Shown: positions 26,839 through 36,123, counted from the first letter of the stretch. The stretch: 64,000 nucleotides of DNA from Actinomadura graeca (GCF_019175365.1 NZ_CP059572.1:5580001-5644000); one strand, 5' to 3'. Notes: generated from the letters alone by a model not told the origin. Numbers and translations are program-made.

Positions 26839-27090
26839 ACTCAAATGATAGAGAACATCCCTGCTAGACGGGTGGCCGGGGTACGGGCACCGCCGGATTT
26901 TCAGCCTCCGGCACGGCCGGGACTCCGCGAGGCCGTCCTCCGCCAGGTCAGGATCTGTGGACGCGTCATCGGGCGATATCGAACGGGCCGTGTGATGGAG
27001 AGGGCCCCGAAGACGATTGACGGCGGCCCGCCGGGGTTCCTAGCGTCATCGGGCGTTGGCCGGGGGCAAGGACAGAGAAGGGAACCGGTT

Positions 27091-27777
27091 GTGATCAGCT
27101 CCTCCGTTCGCCGGCCGGGCGCATCGTCGCCGGTCCGCCGCCGCGCGACCGCCCGCTCCGCCGCCCTGACCGCCGCCCTGACCGCCGCCGCTCTGGCCCT
27201 CGGCTCGGCGACCGGTGCCGCGGCGGCGCCCCGTCCCGCCGCCACCGCGGGCACGATGGGCTTCATCGGCTGCTCCATGGCGGAGAACGTCGCGCAGGGA
27301 TACGTCGCGGCCGGCGGAACGCGCATGTGGGGCCCCTACGGGACGGGCGGCCTCGTCGTCCAGGCGTGGACGGACCCGAACTCGCCCGCCTGGCAGAAGT
27401 TCGACCAGCAGGCGGCCAAGTTCGGGAAGCCGACGGCCGTGTGGGTGCAGATCTGCGTCTTCGCCCGCGACGGCGCGACCTACGACGAGGTGAAGCGGCT
27501 CATCGCCAACGCCCGCGCCCACGCCGCTCCCGACGCGACGATCCACATCACGGGCCAGCCGTTCTACGAGACCGGCCACACGTGCTCCCTCGCGGGCGCC
27601 GACGGCCCCAAGCTGACCGACGACCTCGCCCGGCGCGCGGCCGCGGACACGACGCAGAAGGCCGCCTACTCCGGGTCGTTCCTCCTCAAGAACACCGAGG
27701 TCGCCGCCGACGGCTGCCACGCCAATACCGCGGGCCGCCAGTCGCTCGGCAAGAAGGCCCTGGAGCTCTGGACGTAG
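27091..27777 (+). CDS. Secreted SGNH-hydrolase-like protein
   Basis: A 228-aa protein from GTG 27091 with AGAGAAGGGA upstream. A long Arg-rich n-region and a hydrophobic Ala/Leu segment end in an AAAAPRPA signal cleavage region near residue 50. The mature part shows a GFIGCSMAENVAQGY block I (Ser after Gly-Cys), a central VWVQICVF strand and a C-terminal DGCHANTAGRQSLGKKAL, which matches the block V D-x-x-H of SGNH/GDSL esterases. Block II/III Gly and Asn are less clear, so activity is uncertain. It has cysteines likely paired outside the cell. No operon partner. Confidence 0.65.
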   Translation: MISSSVRRPGASSPVRRRATARSAALTAALTAAALALGSATGAAAAPRPAATAGTMGFIGCSMAENVAQGYVAAGGTRMWGPYGTGGLVVQAWTDPNSPAWQKFDQQAAKFGKPTAVWVQICVFARDGATYDEVKRLIANARAHAAPDATIHITGQPFYETGHTCSLAGADGPKLTDDLARRAAADTTQKAAYSGSFLLKNTEVAADGCHANTAGRQSLGKKALELWT

Positions 27778-27845
27778 CCCGCGCCGCCGGGCATTGGCAG
27801 GCCGTCATCCGTCGGCGGCCTGATGAGCGCACCTAGGCTCTGCGC

Positions 27846-28778
27846 ATGGAACTGGAATTCCGTCACCTCCGGGTGGTGCTCGCGCTGGTGGACACCGGCA
27901 CCCTGACGGGTGCGGCCGCCCAGCTGGGCGTCACGCAGCCCGCGGTGTCGGAGACCCTCCGCCGGGCCGAGCGGGTCGCGGGGGGCGCGCTGTTCCGGCG
28001 GGGGGCGCACGGCGCCTCGCCCACGCCGCTGGGGGAGGTGGTCGCCGCGCACGCGCGCGGGGTGCTCGACTCCCTGGCGCAGCTGAAGGCGGCCGGGTCG
28101 GCGCTGCATCTGAGCTGCACCCCCAGCACGCTCCAGCCCCACCTCGTCGTCCTCGCGGAGGAGGCGCTGGGGGCGGCGGTGGACGTGCACGCGGCACCGG
28201 AGTCCGCGGCGCCGGTGGACCTCGTCGCCGACGGCCGCGCCCACGCCGTCCTCGCGACGGACTTCCGCGGCCACGAGCACCCCGACCTGCCGGGCGTCCG
28301 GCGGACGGTGGTGGCGCACGAGCCGATGTTCGTGGCGGTCGCCGCCGACGGCCCGCTGGGCGGACGCGGCGAGGTGGACCTCGCCGACCTCGCGGGGATC
28401 GACTGGGCGGTGACGCCGGCCCGGGACCGGCGCCGCGCCTACCTGCTGGACGTGCTCACCGGCGCCGGAGTGCGGGCCCGGGTGCGCACGGTCGACTTCG
28501 CCGCGGCGTTCGGGCTGGTCGGGATGGGCCGGGTGGTGCTGCCCGTCATGCCCGGCGCCCGGTCGAGGGAGGGCATCGCGTTCCTGACGCTCGCGGGCAC
28601 GCCGCTGGCGGTGCGGACGAGCCTGTTCTGGCGGGCGGACGGCCCGCTGCGCCCGGCCGATGTGATCCGGCTGCGCGACCGGCTGGTGGCCGCCCAGCAC
28701 GAACGCGTCGAGCGGGCCCCGCTCTACCGGAAGTGGCTGGAGGCGCATCCAGAGTGGCGGACGACGCCCTCACGATGA
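27846..28778 (+). CDS. LysR-family transcriptional regulator
   Basis: A 310-aa protein with the classical N-terminal HTH (FRHLRVVLALVDTGTLTGAA then QLGVTQPAVSETLRRAERVA) and the usual FRRGAHGASPTPLGEVVAAHA linker helix, then an effector domain of two Rossmann-like lobes. It ends in a convergent arrangement with a second LysR gene, overlapping it by 9 bp. The closest likely target is the SGNH-like gene upstream, but no clear T-N11-A site was identified. Confidence 0.9.
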   Translation: MELEFRHLRVVLALVDTGTLTGAAAQLGVTQPAVSETLRRAERVAGGALFRRGAHGASPTPLGEVVAAHARGVLDSLAQLKAAGSALHLSCTPSTLQPHLVVLAEEALGAAVDVHAAPESAAPVDLVADGRAHAVLATDFRGHEHPDLPGVRRTVVAHEPMFVAVAADGPLGGRGEVDLADLAGIDWAVTPARDRRRAYLLDVLTGAGVRARVRTVDFAAAFGLVGMGRVVLPVMPGARSREGIAFLTLAGTPLAVRTSLFWRADGPLRPADVIRLRDRLVAAQHERVERAPLYRKWLEAHPEWRTTPSR

Positions 28779-29720
28779 CGCCGAGCCCAGCCAGCCGTCG
28801 TGGCGGTCGAACCAGCCGGGCACCCGGCAGCGGCCCGGCACCGCCCGCCGGTAGGCCAGGACCAGTTCGGCGGAGATGCGCTCGGCCTGGGCGCGGGAGA
28901 GGGACGACGACAGCAGCACGTGCCGCAGCCGCAGCGGCGAGCCGCGTACCTCCGCCGCCGCGCCCGGCATGCCACCGGGGCCGGCCAGCGCCTGCACGAC
29001 CGTCACGACGGGGTCGCCGCGCCGCACCGTCTGCGCCGCGCTGATGAGGGCGGAGGTGCGGATCAGCGGTGTCCGCAGGCCCGCGGACGCGCAGACGTCC
29101 CGGAGATGCCCCACGAATTCCCCGCCGTCGAACCGGTCCATCAGCCAGGTGAATTCCACGAGCCGGGACAATTCAACGACACCCTGATGATCGATCTCGG
29201 GTGGCACGGTCACGAACACCGGCTCCCGTCCGATCTCGATCAGCTCGACGCCCTCGGGGACGAAGCACTCGCGTCCGGGATAGTCGACGTGCGACACCAG
29301 GTCGAGCTCGTCGGCGACCAGGGCGTTGATCGCCTCGGCGCGGCTCTCCACCACGGTCAGGTCCACCGGGCGGTCCGGCACCGCGGCGGAGGCCGCCTCG
29401 CCGAGGAACGAGGCCAGCACGGTGGGCAGGAGGCCGACGCGCAGCTCGGGCCGGTCACGCAGGCCGCGCATCGCCCGGGCCAGGTCGTCCATGCCCGCGA
29501 GGACGGTCCGCGCGTGCTCCAGCACCGCCTCGCCCAGCGGCGTCGGCGCCATCCCCTGCGGGGTGCGGTGGAACAGCGCGCCGCCGACGGCCTCCTCGAT
29601 CCTGCGCAGCTGGGTCGTCAGCGCCGGCTGCGAGGCGCCGAGCCGGGCCGCCGCCCTGGTCAGGCTGCCGTCCACGCTGATCGCGTCGATCATCCTGAGA
29701 TGGCGGACCTCCAGCTCCAT
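28770..29720 (-). CDS. LysR-family transcriptional regulator
   Basis: A 316-aa protein; the start at ATG 29720 is chosen because it begins MELEVRHLRMIDAI, matching the first residues of the convergent LysR neighbour (MELEFRHLRVVLAL). HTH: GSLTRAAARLGASQPALTTQ then LRRIEEAVGGALFHR. The effector domain follows (LRVGLLPTVLASFL, VVESRAEAINALVADELDLV). It is divergent from the secreted metalloprotease at 29896, whose gene is the natural candidate target, since LysR proteins often control the adjacent divergent gene. Confidence 0.9.
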   Translation of the reverse strand: MELEVRHLRMIDAISVDGSLTRAAARLGASQPALTTQLRRIEEAVGGALFHRTPQGMAPTPLGEAVLEHARTVLAGMDDLARAMRGLRDRPELRVGLLPTVLASFLGEAASAAVPDRPVDLTVVESRAEAINALVADELDLVSHVDYPGRECFVPEGVELIEIGREPVFVTVPPEIDHQGVVELSRLVEFTWLMDRFDGGEFVGHLRDVCASAGLRTPLIRTSALISAAQTVRRGDPVVTVVQALAGPGGMPGAAAEVRGSPLRLRHVLLSSSLSRAQAERISAELVLAYRRAVPGRCRVPGWFDRHDGWLGSASS

Positions 29721-29895
29721 GAGCCAAGTATGCGTCCGCGGCCACGGCAAGAAATGCCTATCAAAGAATATTATATGCATTCGTCATGTCGCCGGAACGC
29801 TTTATACGGCTACTCTCTCTCAGGTCGGCGCCGTGAAAACAGCCATAACGCGGGGGCACCAGCCGGTATCACATCCATCGGGAAAGGAGCCGGAG

Positions 29896-30468
29896 ATGTT
29901 CCCCACCAGATTCGTCGCGGCAGTGCTGGGCGGCGTCGCCGCGCTGGTCCTGGCCGGCGCGACCGGCGCCGCCGCGGCCCCCCAGCGGGCCCCGGCGCAG
30001 ACCACCATCTACTACGACGCGAGCCAGGCGGCCGAGCTCACCGCGCAGGTCGACGAGGCGGCCGAGATCTGGAACACCCGGGTCACGAACGTCCGCCTGG
30101 TCAAGGGGCAGGCCGGCATCACGGTGACCACCGCCCAGAACGGGTCGGCTCCCGGGACGGCCAGTTGCGTCGGCTGCACCCGCGGCCAGATCTACTTCTA
30201 CCGGAACCAGATCAAGTCGTCCGGTGCCGCGCCGCTGCGCGTGATCGTGCACGAATTCGGCCACATCCTCAGCCTGGAGCACCCGCCGGACATCGGGAAC
30301 TGCGACAAGGTGATGGCGGGCGGACGGTGCGACAACCCCTACCCCAACGCCGACGAGCGCGCGGCGGTCGACCGCTTCTGGGGCCGCGGCCTGCTCCACC
30401 CGAAGCCGGGACCCGACCACGCCGACGAGAACGAGGTCCTCGCCGCCCCCGCACCGGCCATCCGGTAG
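29896..30468 (+). CDS. Secreted zinc metalloprotease, distant snapalysin relative
   Basis: A 190-aa protein from ATG 29896 with a GGAAAGGAG ribosome site. The signal peptide is residues 1-28 (hydrophobic AAVLGGVAALVLAGATGAAAA). The mature part keeps the TIYYDASQAAELTAQVDEAAE opening shared with the snapalysin at 39652 and the zinc site HEFGHILSLEHPPD, followed by a Met in DKVMAGG. The usual M7 site is HExxHxxGLPD with Asp as third ligand; here HExxH is followed by LEH, so the third ligand may be His as in metzincins. Four cysteines suggest disulfides. The acidic C-tail is unusual. Confidence 0.75.
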   Translation: MFPTRFVAAVLGGVAALVLAGATGAAAAPQRAPAQTTIYYDASQAAELTAQVDEAAEIWNTRVTNVRLVKGQAGITVTTAQNGSAPGTASCVGCTRGQIYFYRNQIKSSGAAPLRVIVHEFGHILSLEHPPDIGNCDKVMAGGRCDNPYPNADERAAVDRFWGRGLLHPKPGPDHADENEVLAAPAPAIR

Positions 30469-30480
30469 CGGAGGCGCATC

Positions 30481-30540
30481 CGGTACGCGGGGCCGGGGCC
30501 GGGGTCGTGGGTCCTTCCCCCCGGTCCCGGCCCCGTACCG
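30481..30540. terminator. Strong bidirectional hairpin terminator
   Basis: A long GC hairpin between the convergent protease and lipoprotein genes: CGGTACG...GGGGCCGGG on the left pairs with CCCGGCCCCGTACCG on the right across a loop near 30505-30517. Stem of about 20 bp with one bulge and one mismatch. Confidence 0.8.
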
Positions 30541-30552
30541 CTCCCGTCGGGG

Positions 30553-31236
30553 TCAGGGACCGGGACGGACGGAGATGTCGCGGAACTCGACTTCGGCGTC
30601 CTCGGTGTAGAGACCCACGGCCCCCTCGGTGTACGGGCGTTCGGTGTCGGTGAACGTCGTCAGCTCCCGGCCGTCCACCCGGACGGTCATGGCGGCGCCG
30701 CGGTGGGAGACGCCGACCTCGTACCACCGGCCGACCGCGAAGGCGGGCCGGCCGGTGGCGAGGAAGCGCTGCCCGCCGGGATAGGCGGGGTCGCGTTTGC
30801 CCAGCTCCCAGCCAGTGGGCTTCAGGGCGAGATAGTAGAAGCGGCTCTCACTGGAGTAGGCCCAGGCGACCCAGGCGGCCTCCCACGGATTCGGGACCCC
30901 GCCCCGCAGCTGGGCGACGGTACGGGCGCGCACGCGGAACTCCATGCTCCCGTACCGGGCCCGGGAGACGACCAGGCCCGCATGCGTCTCCGCGGGCTTG
31001 GTCGCCTTCCTCGGCCGCAGGGAGATGACGTCGTCGCGTGAGCCGTTGACGCCGTGGCCGTCGAACACCGACCGCCACGGGCCATGGTCGGTGCCGTCAC
31101 GCCACCGGTCGAACCCGTCCCCGCCGCAGCCGGGCACGGCGGCCACGGCCGCGGCGGTGACCAGTGCGGCCAGGGCGAGTGCCGGGCGGCCGCCGGGCGG
31201 CGACGGGTCCGGCCGGGGCGGAGGCGTCTGCGTCAT
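30553..31236 (-). CDS. Lipoprotein with concanavalin-like (DUF1080-type) domain
   Basis: A 227-aa protein from ATG 31236. The N-terminus is Pro-rich then hydrophobic (PALALAALVTAAAVAAVPGC), with a lipobox cysteine followed by GGDG, so it is anchored on the outer face of the membrane. The rest is a beta-sandwich: GPWRSVFDGHGVNG, SMEFRVRARTVAQL, SESRFYYLALKPTGWELGKR, GRWYEVGVSHRGAAMTVRVD, EGAVGLYTEDAEVEFRDISV, the pattern of 3-keto-disaccharide hydrolase/LamG-like carbohydrate-binding folds. It is the last gene of the membrane protein-glycosyltransferase-epimerase operon, 11 bp after wecB, so it probably binds or trims the polymer made there. Confidence 0.8.
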   Translation of the reverse strand: MTQTPPPRPDPSPPGGRPALALAALVTAAAVAAVPGCGGDGFDRWRDGTDHGPWRSVFDGHGVNGSRDDVISLRPRKATKPAETHAGLVVSRARYGSMEFRVRARTVAQLRGGVPNPWEAAWVAWAYSSESRFYYLALKPTGWELGKRDPAYPGGQRFLATGRPAFAVGRWYEVGVSHRGAAMTVRVDGRELTTFTDTERPYTEGAVGLYTEDAEVEFRDISVRPGP

Positions 31237-31247
31237 AGGGGTGCGGT

Positions 31248-32435
31248 TCAGTCCAGCGCGGCGGAGTACACGGCGTCGGGCCGGAGGCAGTCGCCGACCA
31301 TCGCGCTGATGATCCGGTCCGCCGCCCGGCCGTCGCCGAAGGGGTTGACGGCGCGGGCCATCCGGTCGCGCTCCGCCTCGTCGTCCAGCAGCCGGGACGC
31401 GGTGGCGAAGACCTCGTCCGGGTCGGTCCCGACGAGCCGGGCCACGCCCGCGTCGATCGCCTCGGGCCGTTCGGTGGTGGCGCGCAGCACCAGCACCGGC
31501 TTGCCCAGGCTGGGCGCCTCCTCCTGGACGCCGCCCGAGTCGGTGAGGACCAGGTCGCAGGCGGCGAGCGTCGCGGTGAAGTCCGGATAGCCGAGGGGCT
31601 CGCAGATCGTGACGCCGGGATGGCCGGCCAGATCGGGGAGCAGCGACTCGCGCACCGCGGGGCTCTTGTGGAGAGGTAAGAGCACCTCGCAGTCGCCGCG
31701 GTCGGCCAGGCGGCGGACGGCGCCCGCGAGCCCGCGCATCCCGCCGCCCTGGTTCTCGCGGCGGTGCAGGGTCACGAGGATCCGCTTCCCGGTGGTGCGG
31801 AACGCCGGCTCGCCCCGGCCCTGCCGGAGCATCCAGTGGAGGTTGTCGATGACCGTGTTGCCGGTCGTGACGATCTGCGGCTCGGGGATGCCCTCGGCGC
31901 GCAGGTGCGCGGCGGCCCGCTCGGTCGGCGCGAAGTGCCAGCGGGCGATGCGGCCGATCAGGCGGCGGTTGAGCTCCTCGGGGAACGGGTTGTAGAGGTT
32001 GCCGGTGCGCAGCCCGGCCTCGACGTGCGCGACGGGGATCTGCTCGTAGGACGCGGCGAGCGCGCCGCACATCGCGGTGGTGGTGTCGCCCTGGACGACC
32101 ACCACATCGGGACGCTCGTCGCGGATCGCCGCGTCGAGCGCGGTGACGAGCCGCCCGGTGAGCCCGGACAGCCGCTGGCGGTCCCGCATGACGGCGAGGT
32201 CGGCGTGGGCCTGGACGCCGAGGGCGGCCAGCATCGGGGTGAGCATCTCCCGGTGCTGGCCGCTGCTCACCACGAACGGCTCGCAGAGCGGCGAGGCGTC
32301 CATCGCGCGGACGACGGGGGCCAGCTTGATCGCCTCGGGCCGGGTGCCGAGCACGACCATGGCCCGGATCGGAGGGTCACCCGCGATGTTCCCCGGCCGG
32401 TTCCCGGCAGGGCGGTGCAGGGGAAGGACTGTCAT
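31248..32435 (-). CDS. wecB: UDP-N-acetylglucosamine 2-epimerase (non-hydrolysing)
   Basis: A 395-aa protein from ATG 32435 with GAGGAG upstream. Family features are clear: VVLGTRPEAIKLAPVVRAM, VVSSGQHREML, VVVQGDTTTAMCGALAA, PVAHVEAGLRTGNLYNPFPE, ILVTLHRREN and LTDSGGVQEEAPSLGKPVLV (the catalytic/UDP-binding loops). It interconverts UDP-GlcNAc and UDP-ManNAc in the cytoplasm. Position between a processive glycosyltransferase and a surface lipoprotein implies a ManNAc-containing surface polymer. The first 25 residues are an extra basic/Pro segment; an internal start is possible. Confidence 0.93.
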   Translation of the reverse strand: MTVLPLHRPAGNRPGNIAGDPPIRAMVVLGTRPEAIKLAPVVRAMDASPLCEPFVVSSGQHREMLTPMLAALGVQAHADLAVMRDRQRLSGLTGRLVTALDAAIRDERPDVVVVQGDTTTAMCGALAASYEQIPVAHVEAGLRTGNLYNPFPEELNRRLIGRIARWHFAPTERAAAHLRAEGIPEPQIVTTGNTVIDNLHWMLRQGRGEPAFRTTGKRILVTLHRRENQGGGMRGLAGAVRRLADRGDCEVLLPLHKSPAVRESLLPDLAGHPGVTICEPLGYPDFTATLAACDLVLTDSGGVQEEAPSLGKPVLVLRATTERPEAIDAGVARLVGTDPDEVFATASRLLDDEAERDRMARAVNPFGDGRAADRIISAMVGDCLRPDAVYSAALD

Positions 32436-32530
32436 CTTTCTGCTCCTCGCAGACGTGTTCGGATGACGCGGGAGGCCGGTAGCGGGTGAGGCCGGCCATC
32501 GCGCCGGACAGGCGCCAGGCGGGGGCTCGC

Positions 32531-33778
32531 CTAGGTTCGTGCGGTCTTGAGCCAGCCGTGCTTGCCGGTGACGACCCGTCCGAGGGCCCACCAGCCGGAG
32601 ACGAACCAGATGTAGCCGTAGATCACATAGAGGTGACCGAGCAGAAGCGAGTAGGAGCGGCTCACCGGCTCGCGCCTGCGGTAGACGAACGCGTAGGCGG
32701 CCGCGGGGCCGAACGTCATCCCGTAGAACCAGGGCAGCCACCACAGGGAGACGAGGCTGTGCCCGGCCCTGCCCGAGGCGACGGCGGTGTCGCCGAGCAT
32801 GAGGACGAAGGCGATCGGCAGCAGTGAGGTGAGCAGGAGCAGGGCCGGGCTCGACAGGTGGTACAGCAGGTCCGCCGCCGGCCGCGGCGCGATCCCGCGC
32901 AGGATCAGCGGCGCCAGCCGCGACGCCTGGATATGGCCCTGGAACCAGCGGGACCGCTGCCTGAGCAGCCGCCCGAGGGTGAGGACGGCCTGCTGGTGGA
33001 CGGCCGCCGTTCCGCAGTAGGCGTTGGTCCACCCGGCCGCGATGAGGCGGACGCCGAGGTCGAGGTCCTCGGTGAGGGAGTCGCTCCAGGGGCGGCCGGG
33101 CAGCGACCGCAGCGCGGCGAGCCGCATGAACTGGCCGTTGCCGCCCATCCCGACGCTGCCGAGATGGCGGCGTCCGGCCTGGAAGATCTCGCCGTAGACG
33201 ACGAACTCCATGTCCTGCAACCGGGCGAGAAGGCGGCTGTGGCGGTTGTACATGCGTACGCCCACCTGCACGGCGCCGACTCCGGGGTCATTGAAGAAAG
33301 GATCGACCTGTTCCGGTGCGTGATGGTCCAGTCGCCCATCGGCATCGACCACGCAAATGATGACGTCGTGTGGATCCCTGCCTTCCAGGAGATCAGATTC
33401 GCTCAACCAATTCAGCCCGGCGTTGAGCGCCGCGCCTTTTCCTTTCCGGGCATCCGGAAACCGTCGCCGGTAGAGGTGGATTCTGCCGGGTGCGGCTTCG
33501 GCCGCCGTGGTGACGGACTGTGCAGTGCCGTCATCGGATGCGTCATCGATGACCAGGACGACGAAGTCGTCCAGCCGTAGTCCGGTGAGGCGCGCGAGGC
33601 TCTCACCGATCACCTTCTCCTCGTTCAGGCATGCAAGCATGAAAACATAGGTCCGCTCCTTCCGCGCCTCGCCCGGATGCGGGATCCGCCGCCGCGACAG
33701 GACGAACATTCCGCTGTTGTAGACGACCGCGAGCACGATGATGGCCAGGCTTCCGGCCACCGCGAGCTGGCCGATCAT
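32531..33778 (-). CDS. Processive family-2 glycosyltransferase (polysaccharide synthase)
   Basis: A 415-aa membrane enzyme. ATG 33778 overlaps the stop of the small upstream gene (ATGA). It has one N-terminal membrane helix, a GT-A domain with VIDDASDDGT, the VVDADGRLD metal motif, TEDLDLGVRLIAAG, and the processive signature QRSRWFQGHIQ (Q-x-x-R-W), then three or four C-terminal membrane helices. This is the hyaluronan/PNAG/cellulose synthase arrangement: polymerising from a UDP-sugar while threading the chain out. With wecB next door the donor may be UDP-ManNAc or UDP-GlcNAc. Confidence 0.9.
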   Translation of the reverse strand: MIGQLAVAGSLAIIVLAVVYNSGMFVLSRRRIPHPGEARKERTYVFMLACLNEEKVIGESLARLTGLRLDDFVVLVIDDASDDGTAQSVTTAAEAAPGRIHLYRRRFPDARKGKGAALNAGLNWLSESDLLEGRDPHDVIICVVDADGRLDHHAPEQVDPFFNDPGVGAVQVGVRMYNRHSRLLARLQDMEFVVYGEIFQAGRRHLGSVGMGGNGQFMRLAALRSLPGRPWSDSLTEDLDLGVRLIAAGWTNAYCGTAAVHQQAVLTLGRLLRQRSRWFQGHIQASRLAPLILRGIAPRPAADLLYHLSSPALLLLTSLLPIAFVLMLGDTAVASGRAGHSLVSLWWLPWFYGMTFGPAAAYAFVYRRREPVSRSYSLLLGHLYVIYGYIWFVSGWWALGRVVTGKHGWLKTART

Positions 33779-33993
33779 GGCCACTCCCTGGCATGCGGCC
33801 GCCGCGCGCCCGCCGTCGCCCGCATCCTCACACCGGCGAGAAGAAGTCCGAAAGCGGTCAGGCAGTAAAAACCGAAGCCGATTCCGGTGATCTGCAGAAA
33901 GACCCGCGCCACCTGCATGGCAGGAGTCTCCCCAGGTGTGGCCACGATCCCGGAGAAGATCAGCATCACGCCGATCGAAGACTTTATGTACAC
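33775..33993 (-). CDS. Small two-helix membrane protein coupled to the polysaccharide synthase
   Basis: A 72-aa protein from GTG 33993 with two hydrophobic segments (IGVMLIFSGIVA and LQITGIGFGFYCLTAFGLLL) and a basic C-terminus. Its stop overlaps the synthase start by 4 bp, so the two are translationally coupled. Position and size recall the small auxiliary subunits of PNAG synthases (IcaD/PgaD), but I see no sequence match to name it. Its start codon lies inside a perfect 15-bp dyad, so expression is probably repressor-controlled. Confidence 0.7.
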   Translation of the reverse strand: MYIKSSIGVMLIFSGIVATPGETPAMQVARVFLQITGIGFGFYCLTAFGLLLAGVRMRATAGARRPHAREWP

Positions 33994-34002
33994 CCCGTGT
34001 AC
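33988..34002. promoter_or_regulatory. Perfect 15-bp dyad at the start of the polysaccharide operon
   Basis: GTACAC-CCC-GTGTAC is a perfect inverted repeat that covers the GTG start of the 72-aa membrane protein. It is a good candidate for a repressor operator of the minus-strand operon ending at 30553. Confidence 0.6.
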
Positions 34003-34262
34003 CCCCGTTTTCTCGCATGACGACTAACGGAAGTCCCGCGTTTTCGTAGCGTTACCCACGGTCGACGCGGCACCCCCGGTGGTGTTCAGACCGGGACTCC
34101 GTAAGTGTTCATCGGAAACGGTACCCCGAAGTAAAGTCTTGTCAAAGTCGAGAAGATGAAGGGCCGCGGATCGGCCGGATCGCGCCACGCCCGAGGCGGT
34201 GCGCCATTCCGCTCGGTGTGCGGTGCTCTTACTCTTCGTAAAGGGACGTGGAGGGAACTTCC
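34003..34262. other. Divergent intergenic region of the polysaccharide locus
   Basis: About 260 bp without a gene; it is AT-richer near 34110-34160 (GGAAACGGTACCCCGAAGTAAAG, TCTTGTCAAAGTCGAGAAGATG). TTGTCA at 34139 could be part of a plus-strand promoter for the secreted deacetylase-like gene. Confidence 0.4.
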
Positions 34263-36092
34263 ATGACCATGAAATGGCTCAGCCGAAAAGCGGCGGCCCT
34301 GCTGGCGGCGGTGACGCTGCCGGTCGCGCCCGTCGCGGCCGCCCCCGCGGGGGCGGCGACCGGGACCGCGGCCCTGCCGGTCCTACCGGGCCACACCGGG
34401 CCCAAGGGGCATCACGGGGGCGAACCCACCTTCGGGCCGGCGCCCGCGCTGAAGATGGCCGAATGGGCCAAGGCCCAGGCGGCGGCCGACCGGCGCAGGC
34501 GGCAGGCGCCACCGGCGACCACACCGCTCAAGGGCGTCGAGCTCGCGCCCGCGACGGCCGCGGCGCCGCGGGCCGCCGCCGCGGCGTCCTCGGCCCTCGT
34601 GCTCTACGACTCGACCGGCCCGTACGGGTTCCTCGGCGAGCTGTACGGGATGGCCACCGCGAACCTCGCCGGCCACTTCGGCACGGTCAAGGCCAAGCCC
34701 GTCTCGCAGTACACCGCCGGGGAGGTCGAGCAGCACACGGCCACCATCTACATCGGCTCGACCTACTACGGCGGCTCCGTCCCCGACGCCGTCCCGAACG
34801 CCTTCTACGCCGACGTCGCCGCGACGGCGAGGCCCGTGGTCTGGGTGAACAACAACATCTGGACGCTGGCCGGCAAGATCGGAGTGCCCGCGTTCACCGC
34901 CAAGTACGGCTGGGACCCGACCCAGTCGTTCTTCGACCCCGTCGGGGGCGTGACCAGGGTCGACTACAGGAACCAGCCCCTGACCCGCACCGTCCCCGCC
35001 GGGTCCGACGGCGGCGTCCTGCGCCCCCGCATTACCAACCCGTCGGCGGTGACGAGCCTCGCCACCGCGCAGGACACCAGCACCACCCCGGCGACGTCCT
35101 TCCCCTGGGCGATCAGGTCCGCGAACCTGACCTACCTCGGCGAGATCCCGTACGCCTACGTCAAGGAGACCGACCGGATCATCGCCTGGCACGACCTGCT
35201 GTTCGACGCCCTCGCGCCGGGCACGGCCATCCGGCACCGCGCCGTCCTGCGGCTGGAGGACATCAGCCCGGCGAGCGACCCGGCCCAGCTGACGGCCGTC
35301 GCCCAGTACCTGGCCGCGCAGCGCATCCCCTACGCGTTCCAGGTGATCCCCGTCTACACCGACCCCCGTGGCGCCAACAACGACGGCGTCCCGGAGACCA
35401 TCACGCTCGCGCAGAGGCCGCAGGTCCTCAACGCACTGAAGTACATGGTCGCCAACGGCGGCCGGATCGTGGCGCACGGCTACACCCACCAGTACCGCAA
35501 CGTCCAGAACCCCTACAGCGGGACGACGGGCGACGACTTCGAGTTCTTCCGCGCGCACATCGACGCGAAGGACTCCGTCGTCCTCGACGGCCCGGTCCCG
35601 GAGGACTCCGCCACCTGGGCCTCGTCGAGGATCGGCACGGGCAAGGCCGCCTACGCCCCGGCCGGGCTGCCCACCCCCACGATCTGGACGACCCCGCACT
35701 ACGCGGCCTCCGCCGTCGACTACGGCGCCGTCCGGCAGCACTACGCCGCCCGCCTGGAGCGCAGCCTGTACTTCTCGGGCCAGCTCACCGGCGGTTCCGT
35801 CGACGGGCGCCGCTACATCGGGCAGTTCTTTCCCTACCCCGTCCGTGACATCGGCGGCGCCACCGTGCTGCCCGAGAACCTCGGGAACTACGAGCCCGAA
35901 GCCCAGAACAACAATCCGCTGCGGACGCCCGCCGACATCATCAGGGCCGCCCAGTACAACCTGGCGGTGCGCGACGGCTTCGCCAGCACCTTCTACCACC
36001 CCTACCACGGGACCGGCCCGCTCTCGCAGATCGTGAGCGGCATCCGGGGCCTCGGCTACACCTTCGTCGACCCGGGGAACCTGGCCCCCTAG
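34263..36092 (+). CDS. Secreted DUF2334 polysaccharide-deacetylase-like protein
   Basis: A 609-aa protein from ATG 34263 with GGAGGGAAC upstream (GTG 34248 lies inside that ribosome site). A signal peptide ends near residue 35. A Pro/Ala-rich spacer precedes a mixed domain (SALVLYDSTGPYGFLGELYG, ATIYIGSTYYGG). The C-terminal 330 residues are a deacetylase-type barrel: HRAVLRLEDISPASD (acidic metal/base motif), IPYAFQVIPVYTD, and GGRIVAHGYTHQYRN (the H-x-x-x-H-type metal motif), ending FYHPYHGTGPLSQIVSG. Such proteins are thought to de-N-acetylate exopolysaccharide. It is divergent from the synthase operon and convergent with a glycoside-hydrolase lipoprotein. Confidence 0.85.
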   Translation: MTMKWLSRKAAALLAAVTLPVAPVAAAPAGAATGTAALPVLPGHTGPKGHHGGEPTFGPAPALKMAEWAKAQAAADRRRRQAPPATTPLKGVELAPATAAAPRAAAAASSALVLYDSTGPYGFLGELYGMATANLAGHFGTVKAKPVSQYTAGEVEQHTATIYIGSTYYGGSVPDAVPNAFYADVAATARPVVWVNNNIWTLAGKIGVPAFTAKYGWDPTQSFFDPVGGVTRVDYRNQPLTRTVPAGSDGGVLRPRITNPSAVTSLATAQDTSTTPATSFPWAIRSANLTYLGEIPYAYVKETDRIIAWHDLLFDALAPGTAIRHRAVLRLEDISPASDPAQLTAVAQYLAAQRIPYAFQVIPVYTDPRGANNDGVPETITLAQRPQVLNALKYMVANGGRIVAHGYTHQYRNVQNPYSGTTGDDFEFFRAHIDAKDSVVLDGPVPEDSATWASSRIGTGKAAYAPAGLPTPTIWTTPHYAASAVDYGAVRQHYAARLERSLYFSGQLTGGSVDGRRYIGQFFPYPVRDIGGATVLPENLGNYEPEAQNNNPLRTPADIIRAAQYNLAVRDGFASTFYHPYHGTGPLSQIVSGIRGLGYTFVDPGNLAP

Positions 36093-36123
36093 ACGAGCGC
36101 CGGGTCCTCCGGGCGCCGGGTCG

